Below, piece after piece: positions 34,514 to 42,034 of a stretch of 64,000 bases of DNA. This DNA is from Cupriavidus sp. MP-37 (GTDB taxonomy: Bacteria; Pseudomonadota; Gammaproteobacteria; Burkholderiales; Burkholderiaceae). Made by a program: the position numbers and the translations under genes. Positions within the stretch are counted from its first letter, which is position 1. Each line of letters opens with the position of its first letter. The notes under the pieces are model-generated. The model was not told the origin of the DNA, did not search any database, and saw only the letters and a program-made list of their open reading frames with translations. The DNA lies in the NCBI RefSeq assembly GCF_020618415.1, contig NZ_CP085344.1, positions 1,077,001 to 1,141,000 of the forward strand, read 5' to 3'.

Positions 34514-35428
34514 ATGCTCAACCTCAACGACCTGCGCTTCTTCGTCGTCGCCGTCACCCATGGCGGGTTTGCTGCCGCGGGGCGGGCCCTGGGAGTGCCC
34601 AAGTCCACCGTCAGCAAGCGCGTGGCCGAGCTGGAACAGGCACTGCAGGCGCGGCTGCTCTACCGCAGTTCGCGCAGCTTCACGCTGACCGATGCCGGCC
34701 GCGACTTCTATGACCACGCGCACGCCGCCCTGATCGAAGCCGAGGCCGCGCAGGAGGCGGTGCAGCGGCGCGTGGCCGAGCCCAGCGGCACGGTGCGCAT
34801 CACGGCCGCGGTGCCCACCGCGCAGCGGTACCTGGCGCCGCACCTGCCGGCGCTGGCGCGTGCCTATCCGCGCCTGCACGTGCAGCTGGAGGTGTCCGAC
34901 CGCATGGTCGACCTGGTGCAGGAAGGCTTCGATATCGCGGTGCGCAGCCATTTCGCGCCGCTGCCGGACTCCGGCCTGGTGCAACGCCAGCTTGCCGTGG
35001 AGGACATCGTGCTGGTGGCGTCGCCCGACTACCTGGCCGGGCGCGGCACGCCGGCATCGCCCGCGCAGCTGTCCGGCCACGACGGGCTGCTGACCGGGGC
35101 CGCGGCGGCAACGTGGCGCCTGTGGGGACCCCAGGGCGAGCGCGCGGAAGCCAGCCCGGCGCCCCGCATGACCGTGAACGAATCGACCGTGCTGCTCGGC
35201 GCCGCCATGGCGGGGCTGGGCATCGTGCCGCTGCCGCACGAGCTGTGCCGCGCGGCGCTGACGGCCGGGCAACTGGTGCGGGTGCTGCCGCACTGGACCG
35301 CCGGCAGCGTGACCACCACGCTGCTGTTGCCGGCGCGGCGCGGGCAGCTGCCCGGGGTGCGCGCCACCGTCGACTTCCTGGTGCAATGCCTGGCGCCCGG
35401 CAGCGCGGGCCATGCCCTGCCGCAATGA
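34514..35428 (+). CDS. LysR-family transcriptional regulator
   Basis: 304 residues from ATG 34514 (an ATG three codons earlier is possible). The N-terminal winged HTH reads LNDLRFFVVAVTHGGFAAAG and GVPKSTVSKRVAELEQ; the C-terminal part is the two-lobed effector domain (PSGTVRITAAVPTAQRYLAP). It belongs to the large group next to GST or oxidoreductase genes. It likely controls the divergent GST gene and itself through the palindrome between them. Confidence 0.92.
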   Translation: MLNLNDLRFFVVAVTHGGFAAAGRALGVPKSTVSKRVAELEQALQARLLYRSSRSFTLTDAGRDFYDHAHAALIEAEAAQEAVQRRVAEPSGTVRITAAVPTAQRYLAPHLPALARAYPRLHVQLEVSDRMVDLVQEGFDIAVRSHFAPLPDSGLVQRQLAVEDIVLVASPDYLAGRGTPASPAQLSGHDGLLTGAAAATWRLWGPQGERAEASPAPRMTVNESTVLLGAAMAGLGIVPLPHELCRAALTAGQLVRVLPHWTAGSVTTTLLLPARRGQLPGVRATVDFLVQCLAPGSAGHALPQ

Positions 35429-35452
35429 AAAAGCCCCGCATTGCTGCGGGGC
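35428..35452 (-). terminator. Terminator of the dctM gene (shared hairpin with lysR)
   Basis: Stem GCCCCGCA / TGCGGGGC with a 4-base loop; on the minus strand it is followed by five T. It lies between the convergent lysR and dctM ends and may act on both transcripts. Confidence 0.8.
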
Positions 35453-35489
35453 CTTGGGAGGATTGCCGGAGTCTGCCGCCGGCGCAGTC

Positions 35490-37208
35490 CTATTTCTTCT
35501 TCTCGAACTCGAACTGCGGCGCGGCCGATTCGCTTTCCGCCGGTGGCTGCGTCGGCAACTCGAGCGAGCCGGACTCGGCCGGCGCCGAACCCGGGCCCGG
35601 AATCGACAAGCCCGGCGTGGCGGGCTTGGGGCTGCTGCCTTCCAGGTCGATGTTCAGGTCGCGCGTGATGCTGCGGTCCTGTGCCTTCTGCGTGCCGGTG
35701 CTGACCAGGCCGGGGAAGACGATGATCAGCGCCACCATCACCAGCTGGATCACCACGAACGGCACCGCGCCCCAGTAGATTTCGGAGGTCTTGACTTCGC
35801 GCGGGGCCACCGAGCGCAGGTAGAACAGCGAGAAGCCGAACGGCGGGTGCATGAACGAGGTCTGCATGTTCACCGCCAGCAGCACGCCGAACCAGATCAG
35901 GTCGATGCCGAGCTTGTCGGCCACCGGACCCACCAGCGGCACCAGGATAAAGGCCAGCTCGAAGAAGTCCAGGAAGAACGCCAGCAGGAAGAACAGCACG
36001 TTCACCGCCACCAGGAAGCCGGTCTGGCCGCCCGGCAGCGCGGTCAGCAGGTGTTCGACCCAGATATGGCCGTCGACGCCGTAGAACGTCAGCGAGAACA
36101 CACGCGCGCCGATCAGGATGAAGATCACGAAGGCCGACAGCTTGAGCGTGGCTTCCATGGCCTGCCGGGTCAGGCCCAGGTCGAGGCGGCGCTTCACCAT
36201 GGCCAGGATCAGCGCGCCGAGCGCGCCCATGCCGCCGCCTTCGGTCGGCGTGGCCACGCCGATGAAGATGGTGCCGAGCACCAGGAAGATCAGCGCCAGC
36301 GGCGGGATCAGCACGAAGGTGACCTTCTCCGCCATCTGCGACAGCAGGCCGAGCTTCAGCGTCTTGTTGATCACGGCCAGCACGAAGGCGAACAGGATTG
36401 CCGCGCCCACCGAGACCACCAGGCGCTCATCCAGCGGGGCTTCGGGCTTGTAGAGCTTGTCCACCGCCACGCCCACCGCCACCGCCAGCGCGGTCAGCAC
36501 CAGCACCGAGGCGGCGCCGCTCTTGCCGCTGGGCTCGCGGAAGGTGCGCGCCTCGATCGGCAGCGCCGGTGCCGCGGCCGGCTTGATGATCGTGACCATC
36601 AGCACGTACAGCATGTAGAGCCCGGTCAGCACCAGGCCCGGCACGAACGCGCCCTTGTACATGTCGCCCACCGAACGGCCGAGCTGGTCGGCCAGCACGA
36701 TCAGCACCAGCGACGGCGGGATGATCTGCGCCAGCGTGCCCGACGCCGCGATCACCCCCGAGGCCAGCCGCTTGTCGTACTTGTACTTCAGCATCAGCGG
36801 CAGCGAGATCAGCCCCATCGAAATCACCGAGGCCGCCACCACGCCGGTGGTCGCCGCCAGCAGCGCGCCGACGAAGATCACCGCGTAGGCCAGGCCGCCG
36901 CGGATCGGGCCGAACAGCTGCCCGATGGTGTCGAGCAGGTCCTCGGCCATGCCCGAGCGTTCCAGGATCAGGCCCATGAAGGTGAAGAACGGGATCGCCA
37001 GCAGCGTATCGTTCTCGATGATGCCGAACAGCCGGCTGGGCAGCGCCTGCAGCAGCTCGGGCGGCAGCATTCCCAGCTCGATGCCGATAAAGGCGAACAG
37101 CAGCCCGTTGGCGGCCAGCGCAAAGGCGATCGGGAAGCCCGACAGCAGGAATACCACCAGCGAGGCGAACATGATCGGTGCCATGTTCGCAATCAGGAAT
37201 TGCGTCAT
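35490..37208 (-). CDS. TRAP transporter large permease (DctM family)
   Basis: 572 residues with about 12 or more hydrophobic helices, starting FLIANMAPIMFASLVVFLLS. The family regions GMLPPELLQALPSRLFGIIE and LLAIPFFTFMGLILERSGMA, and IIPPSLVLIVLADQLGRSVG, are clear. It is longer than usual DctM (about 430) because of a soluble insert after helix 6 (IKPAAAPALPIEARTF) and a tail of about 65 residues rich in Pro, Ser and Glu ending EFEKKK. Sodium- or proton-coupled uptake of organic acids is the family role. The DctQ gene precedes it by 12 bases. Confidence 0.92.
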   Translation of the reverse strand: MTQFLIANMAPIMFASLVVFLLSGFPIAFALAANGLLFAFIGIELGMLPPELLQALPSRLFGIIENDTLLAIPFFTFMGLILERSGMAEDLLDTIGQLFGPIRGGLAYAVIFVGALLAATTGVVAASVISMGLISLPLMLKYKYDKRLASGVIAASGTLAQIIPPSLVLIVLADQLGRSVGDMYKGAFVPGLVLTGLYMLYVLMVTIIKPAAAPALPIEARTFREPSGKSGAASVLVLTALAVAVGVAVDKLYKPEAPLDERLVVSVGAAILFAFVLAVINKTLKLGLLSQMAEKVTFVLIPPLALIFLVLGTIFIGVATPTEGGGMGALGALILAMVKRRLDLGLTRQAMEATLKLSAFVIFILIGARVFSLTFYGVDGHIWVEHLLTALPGGQTGFLVAVNVLFFLLAFFLDFFELAFILVPLVGPVADKLGIDLIWFGVLLAVNMQTSFMHPPFGFSLFYLRSVAPREVKTSEIYWGAVPFVVIQLVMVALIIVFPGLVSTGTQKAQDRSITRDLNIDLEGSSPKPATPGLSIPGPGSAPAESGSLELPTQPPAESESAAPQFEFEKKK

Positions 37209-37220
37209 CGTGCGCGCCTC

Positions 37221-37820
37221 TTATCGTTTGTCAGACGGGGCGGTCTGGTTGGCCTGCGCGATCGCGGCAATTTCCAGCGCCGGATCGACCGCGTGCTTGC
37301 GGAAGGCCGAGAACGGCAGTTCCCCCTTCAGGTAGGCAAAGCGCTTGATCAGCTCGGACAGGCCTTGCAGGATCATCAGGGCAAAGCCGGCCACGATCAG
37401 GAACTTGGCCGGCCAGCGGATCAGGCCGCCGGCATTGCCGGACATTTCATGGCCGGCGTAGGACAGCCAGAAGTAGGGGATCGACAACCAGAGGATGATG
37501 GCGGAGATCGGCAGCAGGAAGAACAGGATGCCGAACACATCGATCCAGACCTGGGTGCGCTCGGAAAAGCGGCCGGCGATCACGTCGATGCGCACATGCT
37601 CGTCGCGGCGCAGCGTGTACGGGGCCCCTAGCAGGAACACGCCGGCGAACATATACCACTGCAGTTCAAGCCAGGCGTTGGAACTGATGCTGAAGGTGTA
37701 GCGAATGATGGCGTTGCCTGCGCAGACCAGCACGGCCAGCAGGACCAGCCATTTCGCCCACTGCCCGATGAAAGCATTCACGGCGTCGATAAGCCGCGAG
37801 ATCCTCATAAGGGAAGACAT
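37221..37820 (-). CDS. TRAP transporter small permease (DctQ family)
   Basis: 199 residues with four hydrophobic helices (WLVLLAVLVCAGNAIIRY; LQWYMFAGVFLLGAPYTL; DVFGILFFLLPISAIILWLS; LIVAGFALMILQGLSELI) and the DctQ hallmark RRDEHVRIDV. The charged tail ends DPALEIAAIAQANQTAPSDKR. It docks with the large permease encoded next. A DctP-type binding protein, needed for a working TRAP system, is not encoded on either side. Confidence 0.92.
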   Translation of the reverse strand: MSSLMRISRLIDAVNAFIGQWAKWLVLLAVLVCAGNAIIRYTFSISSNAWLELQWYMFAGVFLLGAPYTLRRDEHVRIDVIAGRFSERTQVWIDVFGILFFLLPISAIILWLSIPYFWLSYAGHEMSGNAGGLIRWPAKFLIVAGFALMILQGLSELIKRFAYLKGELPFSAFRKHAVDPALEIAAIAQANQTAPSDKR

Positions 37821-37926
37821 GTGATCGTCCTAGGGATGGGGGATACAGGGGTGGCGCGTTAGTCTACGGCGTCGGCGGCCCTGCATCTTTAGGGTGAATC
37901 CCCAGTGCATCACATTCTTTGGCGAT

Positions 37927-37947
37927 TTCGCACGAATTGTCTGCGAA
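37927..37947. promoter_or_regulatory. Inverted repeat upstream of the TRAP genes
   Basis: TTCGCA-N9-TGCGAA lies 107 bases upstream of dctQ in a 291-base gap. It may be a regulator site; no regulator gene is adjacent. Confidence 0.3.
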
Positions 37948-38049
37948 TCGCGCGCCGTGCCGCGCGGATTCGATATTCCCGTGCCGGATATCGGCCTACC
38001 GCAGTGGCCGCTTCATGCAATACACAACAGTTGCCGCGGCCAGGGGCAG

Positions 38050-38079
38050 AAAAGAAAAACGGGAGCTTGCGCTCCCGTT
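38050..38079 (-). terminator. Rho-independent terminator of argH
   Basis: On the minus strand an AACGGGAGC / GCTCCCGTT stem with a 4-base loop is followed by TTTTTCTTTT-type sequence, 33 bases beyond the argH stop. Confidence 0.88.
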
Positions 38080-38111
38080 GCCGGCTTGCCGGGGTGGTCG
38101 CTGCGGCGCGG

Positions 38112-39530
38112 TCAGCCGTTCAGCGCCTTGCGTGCCGCGGCGATGGCCGCGCGCACCTGGTCCGGCGCGGTGCCGCCGATATGGTTGCGCGCCGCGACCG
38201 AGCCTTCCAGCGTCAGCACCGCATGCACATCGTCGCCGATCAGCGCGGCCTCGTTGCCCAGGCCGGAGACCTCGCGCAGCTCTGCCACGGTCAGGTCGGC
38301 CAGGTCGCACTGGCGGCCGTCGCAGGCGCGCACGGCGTGGGCCACGGCTTCATGGGCGTCGCGGAAGGGCAGGCCCTTCTTGACCAGGTAGTCGGCCAGG
38401 TCGGTGGCGGTGGCATAGCCCTGCAGCGCGGCGGCGCGCATCGCTTCGGGCTTGACGCTGATGCCCGGCACCATGTCGGCGAAGATGCGCAGCGTGTCGA
38501 CCACGGTATCGACCGTATCGAACAGCGGCTCCTTGTCTTCCTGGTTGTCCTTGTTGTACGCCAGCGGCTGGCCCTTCATCAGCGTCAGCAGGCCGATCAG
38601 GTGGCCGTTGACGCGGCCGGTCTTGCCGCGCGCCAGTTCGGGCACGTCCGGGTTCTTCTTCTGCGGCATGATCGAGCTGCCGGTGCAGAAGCGGTCGGCG
38701 ATGTCGATAAAGCCCACGCGCGGGCTCATCCACAGCACCAGCTCTTCCGAGAAGCGCGAAACGTGGGTCATCACCAGCGCCGCGGCGGCGCAGAATTCGA
38801 TGGCGAAGTCGCGGTCCGAGACGGCATCTAGCGAATTGCGGCAGACGCCGTCGAAGCCCAGCTGCTGCGCCACGAACTCGCGGTCGATCGGGTAGCTGGT
38901 GCCGGCCAGCGCGGCGGCGCCCAGCGGCAGGCGGTTGACGCGCTTGCGGCAGTCGGCCATGCGCTCGGCGTCGCGCGTGAACATCTCGTTGTACGCCAGC
39001 AGGTGGTGGCCGAAGGTGACCGGCTGCGCTACCTGCAGGTGGGTGAAGCCCGGCAGGATGGTGTCGGCGTTGTGCTCGGCCAGGTCCAGCAGCGAGGTGC
39101 GCAGCGCGCCCAGCAGCACGATGATGTTGTCGATCTCGCTGCGCAGCCACAGGCGGATGTCGGTGGCAACCTGGTCGTTGCGCGAGCGGCCGGTGTGCAG
39201 GCGCTTGCCGGCATCGCCCACCAGCGCGGTCAGGCGCGCCTCGATATTCAGGTGGACGTCTTCCAGGTCGAGCTTCCATTCAAAGCTGCCGGCCTCGATC
39301 TCGCCCCGGATCTGCGCCATGCCGCGCTCGATCTCGGCGCGGTCGGCCTCGGCGATGATGCCCTGCTTTGCCAGCATGGCCGCGTGGGCCAGCGAGCCCT
39401 GGATGTCGAACAGGGCCAGGCGCTTGTCGAAGAACACCGAGGCGGTGTAGCGCTTCACCAGGTCGGACATCGGTTCGGAGAAGCGGGCGGACCAGGCTTC
39501 GCCTTTCTTGGCAAGTTGGGAGGTGGACAT
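38112..39530 (-). CDS. argH: Argininosuccinate lyase
   Basis: 472 residues, the final arginine-biosynthesis enzyme, splitting argininosuccinate into arginine and fumarate. The fumarase/aspartase-superfamily signature is [20 protein letters not shown]; other conserved parts are [19 protein letters not shown] and [19 protein letters not shown]. It starts [20 protein letters not shown]. It stands alone with its own promoter region and terminator. Confidence 0.97.
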   Translation of the reverse strand: MSTSQLAKKGEAWSARFSEPMSDLVKRYTASVFFDKRLALFDIQGSLAHAAMLAKQGIIAEADRAEIERGMAQIRGEIEAGSFEWKLDLEDVHLNIEARLTALVGDAGKRLHTGRSRNDQVATDIRLWLRSEIDNIIVLLGALRTSLLDLAEHNADTILPGFTHLQVAQPVTFGHHLLAYNEMFTRDAERMADCRKRVNRLPLGAAALAGTSYPIDREFVAQQLGFDGVCRNSLDAVSDRDFAIEFCAAAALVMTHVSRFSEELVLWMSPRVGFIDIADRFCTGSSIMPQKKNPDVPELARGKTGRVNGHLIGLLTLMKGQPLAYNKDNQEDKEPLFDTVDTVVDTLRIFADMVPGISVKPEAMRAAALQGYATATDLADYLVKKGLPFRDAHEAVAHAVRACDGRQCDLADLTVAELREVSGLGNEAALIGDDVHAVLTLEGSVAARNHIGGTAPDQVRAAIAAARKALNG

Positions 39531-39604
39531 GGACGTCGGCTGCAGTGGCTCGCGCGGCAGGCGGCCGGCGTGCGGACGGCGGCGGGCGCGAAAAATTGGG
39601 AAAC

Positions 39605-39619
39605 GGCGATTATATCGCC
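39605..39619 (-). promoter_or_regulatory. Likely argH -10 region within a palindrome
   Basis: GGCGAT-TAT-ATCGCC; on the minus strand it contains TATAAT (39614-39609), about 80 bases before the argH start. No good -35 was found at the normal distance, so an extended -10 or activator-dependent promoter is possible. Confidence 0.45.
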
Positions 39620-39662
39620 CGGCGGCGCGCTGGCGGTGCCGGCCGCCACGGCAGCGCAGCCG

Positions 39663-40418
39663 TCAAGGTCCGCTGTGGATCACGGGCCCCCTGAACACGA
39701 CCGGGCCGCTCGGCCCGTCGGCATTGGGCGAGCCGCCGGCCGGCTCGATACTGACGGCCAGCGCGGGCACCGCCGGTGGCCGCTGCGCCAGCGCCAGCCG
39801 CGCTTGCGGCACCCGGCCGATCAGGCCCAGCGACCGCGGCGTGCCGCCTTGCGGCAGCGCCCACAGCTGCAATACCTGCCGGTCGCTCAAGCGCAGGTGA
39901 TCCAGGCGGCGCACCAGCAGTTCGCGTCGGCCTGCGTCCCATGACACCAGCATGGCCGGTTGCCCGCGGTCGTCGTTGAGCACGGCGATGACTTCAGCGG
40001 GCGCCGCCTCGCGCTGCTGCGCCAGGTGCATGCCGATGCCGATCGCCAGCACGGCCACCAGCGCCAGGGCGGCCGCGGCGCCGCGCCAGAAGACCGGGGC
40101 GGACCACAGGCGCTGCCACCAGCTGCCGGCAGCATCGGGGCCAGGGGCGCCGACCGCGGCGGCCGGGCTGCGATCCTCGGCCGCTTTCCAGCCCAGCCTC
40201 TCCTCGATCCCGCACCAGACCTTGTCGACCGGCACCGCCGCCGCCTGCAGTTCGGCCACGCCGGCCAGGCGCGCCTGCCAGCGGTGGATCGCCGCGCGCA
40301 CCGCCGGTTCCTGATGCGCCAGCCGCTCCAGGCGCCGGCGCGCGCCGCCGCGCAGCACGCCCAGCGCGTACTGGGCGGCGATCCGGTCGAGCAGGTCGGG
40401 ATGGCTGGCCAGCTTCAT
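39663..40418 (-). CDS. Membrane anti-sigma factor (RskA-like)
   Basis: 251 residues from ATG 40418, which overlaps the sigma gene's stop (ATGA) and has GGAGGG six bases upstream. The cytoplasmic N-terminus is helical (LASHPDLLDRIAAQYALGVL) with no zinc HxxxCxxC motif; one membrane helix follows (GAAAALALVAVLAIGIGMHL, about residues 123-143), and the periplasmic part is the RskA domain (LVSWDAGRRELLVRRLDHLR; LQLWALPQGGTPRSLGLIG). It would hold the co-encoded ECF sigma factor inactive until a signal arrives from outside the inner membrane. Confidence 0.88.
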   Translation of the reverse strand: MKLASHPDLLDRIAAQYALGVLRGGARRRLERLAHQEPAVRAAIHRWQARLAGVAELQAAAVPVDKVWCGIEERLGWKAAEDRSPAAAVGAPGPDAAGSWWQRLWSAPVFWRGAAAALALVAVLAIGIGMHLAQQREAAPAEVIAVLNDDRGQPAMLVSWDAGRRELLVRRLDHLRLSDRQVLQLWALPQGGTPRSLGLIGRVPQARLALAQRPPAVPALAVSIEPAGGSPNADGPSGPVVFRGPVIHSGP

Positions 40419-41011
40419 GCCGCGCCCTCCATGCAGTTGCGCAGCCGCTCCAGCCCGCGCCGGATCCACGACTTGACCGTTCCCAGCGGCGCCCGCAGGC
40501 GCTCGGCCAGCTCGGCATGGCTCAGGTCCTGCAGGTAGGCCAGCATGATGGCCTGGCGCTGGGACTGCTCCAGCCGCTGCAGGCAGCGGTTGAGCGCGCG
40601 CGCCTGCTGGCTGGCCTCGGCCAGTTCGGCGGGCCCGGCGGCGTCATCGGCCAGCCATTCGCCAAGGTCTTGGTCCAGCTCGGCGGTCTGCGCAACGCGC
40701 GCCGCTGCCGCGCGGCGCAGGCAGTCCAGCGCGCGGTTGCGCACGATCGCGGTCATCCACGTCATCGGCGCGGCCACCTGCGGCCGGTAGTCGCCGGCGT
40801 GGTGCCAGATGCTGACAAAGCTCTCCTGCACGACATCCTCCGCCCAATCGCGCCTGCCGGTAATACGCAGCGCAAGCCCAAACAGTTTCGTCGCGGTGAG
40901 GTCATAGAGCGCGCGCAGCGCCTGGCGCTCGCCCACGGCCACGGCCTGCAACAGTCCCTCCAGCCGGTCGGGACTGGCGGGCGCGGCATAAGACGGCTGC
41001 GGGGAGGGCAC
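40415..41011 (-). CDS. ECF sigma factor
   Basis: 198 residues from a GTG at 41011 with AAGGAG about eight bases upstream. Sigma region 2 is ALRALYDLTATKLFGLALRI with DVVQESFVSIWHHAGDYRP, and region 4 is RQAIMLAYLQDLSHAELAER with LGTVKSWIRRGLERLR. It directs RNA polymerase to stress-type promoters. The anti-sigma gene overlaps its end, and the divergent ferritin-like gene starts 144 bases away, a likely target. It resembles the SigK-like class paired with RskA proteins. Confidence 0.92.
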   Translation of the reverse strand: MPSPQPSYAAPASPDRLEGLLQAVAVGERQALRALYDLTATKLFGLALRITGRRDWAEDVVQESFVSIWHHAGDYRPQVAAPMTWMTAIVRNRALDCLRRAAAARVAQTAELDQDLGEWLADDAAGPAELAEASQQARALNRCLQRLEQSQRQAIMLAYLQDLSHAELAERLRAPLGTVKSWIRRGLERLRNCMEGAA

Positions 41012-41155
41012 CGGGACGGCTCCTTGCAGGGAAGCTTTGCCGGATTATAGGTAGCGCCGCATCCAAACGCCCGGCACCTGCGTAGATATCGACAGGCGCA
41101 AGCCAGGCACCCCATCCCCGGGGCGCCACGTTGTCATCCCTCACAGGAGAACACC

Positions 41156-41767
41156 ATGGACCGCATGTCACACAAGCCCGCGCGCGAGCCCGACACCATC
41201 GTCACGCTGCCGGACGCGCGCCGGCGCGGCCTGCTCAAGGCGCCCGGCCTGTTCGCGCTGGGCTCGCTGGCCGTCATCAGCCTCGGCGAGTCGATGCCGG
41301 CGTGGGCGCAGACGCAGTCGGGCAGCACCAAGGACGACATCAATATCCTCAATACCGCGCTGGGGCTGGAATACCAGGCGATCGCGGCCTACCAGATCGG
41401 CGCCGAAAGCGGGCTGCTGCAAAAGCCGGTGCTGGCCACCGCGGTCAAGTTCCAGGACCACCACAAGGCCCATGCGCAGGTGCTGGCCGGCACGGTGTCG
41501 AAGCTGGGCGGCACGCCGGTGGTGGCGAAGAAGGCGTCGGCGTATGAGTTCCCGACTGACAAGCTGAAGACGCAGGCCGATGTGCTGCGCTTTGCCGCCG
41601 GGCTGGAGAAGGGCGCCACGTCGGCTTACCTGGGCGTGCTGCCGAATTTCTACAACCGCGAGCTGACGCGCGCCGCCGGCAGCATCCTCGGGGACGAGGC
41701 GATGCACTGGGCGGTGCTATTGCATGCGCTGGGCGAGGATCCGGTGCCGGGGGCGTTTGTGGGGTGA
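41156..41767 (+). CDS. Exported ferritin-like domain protein
   Basis: 203 residues with an N-terminal twin-arginine-like signal (ARRRGLLKAPGLFALGSLAV, cleavage near AWA-Q). The mature part is a helical bundle with carboxylate/His residues in the ferritin-like pattern: ALGLEYQAIAAYQIGAESG, KFQDHHKAHAQVLAGTVSKL, LEKGATSAYLG and DEAMHWAVLLHALGE. Ferritin-like proteins bind di-iron for storage or redox chemistry; the activity of this exported type is not known to me. AGGAG lies six bases before the ATG. It is divergent from the ECF sigma gene, which probably controls it. Confidence 0.82.
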   Translation: MDRMSHKPAREPDTIVTLPDARRRGLLKAPGLFALGSLAVISLGESMPAWAQTQSGSTKDDINILNTALGLEYQAIAAYQIGAESGLLQKPVLATAVKFQDHHKAHAQVLAGTVSKLGGTPVVAKKASAYEFPTDKLKTQADVLRFAAGLEKGATSAYLGVLPNFYNRELTRAAGSILGDEAMHWAVLLHALGEDPVPGAFVG

Positions 41768-41805
41768 ACCGGTTGAGATCGGGTGAAGCTTGCCGACGGG
41801 TTGCT

Positions 41806-41831
41806 CCCCTCTCCCGCGCGCGGGAGAGGGG
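41806..41831. repeat. Perfect 26-bp palindrome (REP-like), left unit
   Basis: CCCCTCTCCCGCG followed by CGCGGGAGAGGGG, with GCAGGGGGTGAGGG to its right. Together with 41930-41953 it forms two inverted copies flanking about 100 bases between the ferritin-like gene and ppc. It may also end transcription. Confidence 0.75.
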
Positions 41832-41929
41832 CAGGGGGTGAGGGCAGGAGGGTCAAAGGCCGAGGCCGGTGGGTTAACACCGTTGGCCTTGCTTGATGTG
41901 GTTCCTTATCAAACCGCCCCTCACCCCGG

Positions 41930-41953
41930 CCCTCTCCCCATGAGGGGAGAGGG
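41930..41953. repeat. REP-like hairpin, right unit
   Basis: CCCTCTCCCC-ATGA-GGGGAGAGGG, preceded by CCCCTCACCCCGG, the reverse complement style of the left unit's flank. It lies about 80 bases past the ppc stop on the minus strand and may serve as that gene's 3' end. Confidence 0.75.
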
Positions 41954-42034
41954 AGAACACCTTGCTTGGGCCAGGTCGGGCGGCTTGGGCCCCACCCAAA
42001 ATCGCTCTGTCTTGCCGAGGTGTGGGTTGGCCTG

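Noticed and set aside
35412..37631. 739-codon plus-strand frame opposite dctM
   Set aside because: Gln/Arg/His-rich shadow; the minus strand has a clear TRAP permease.
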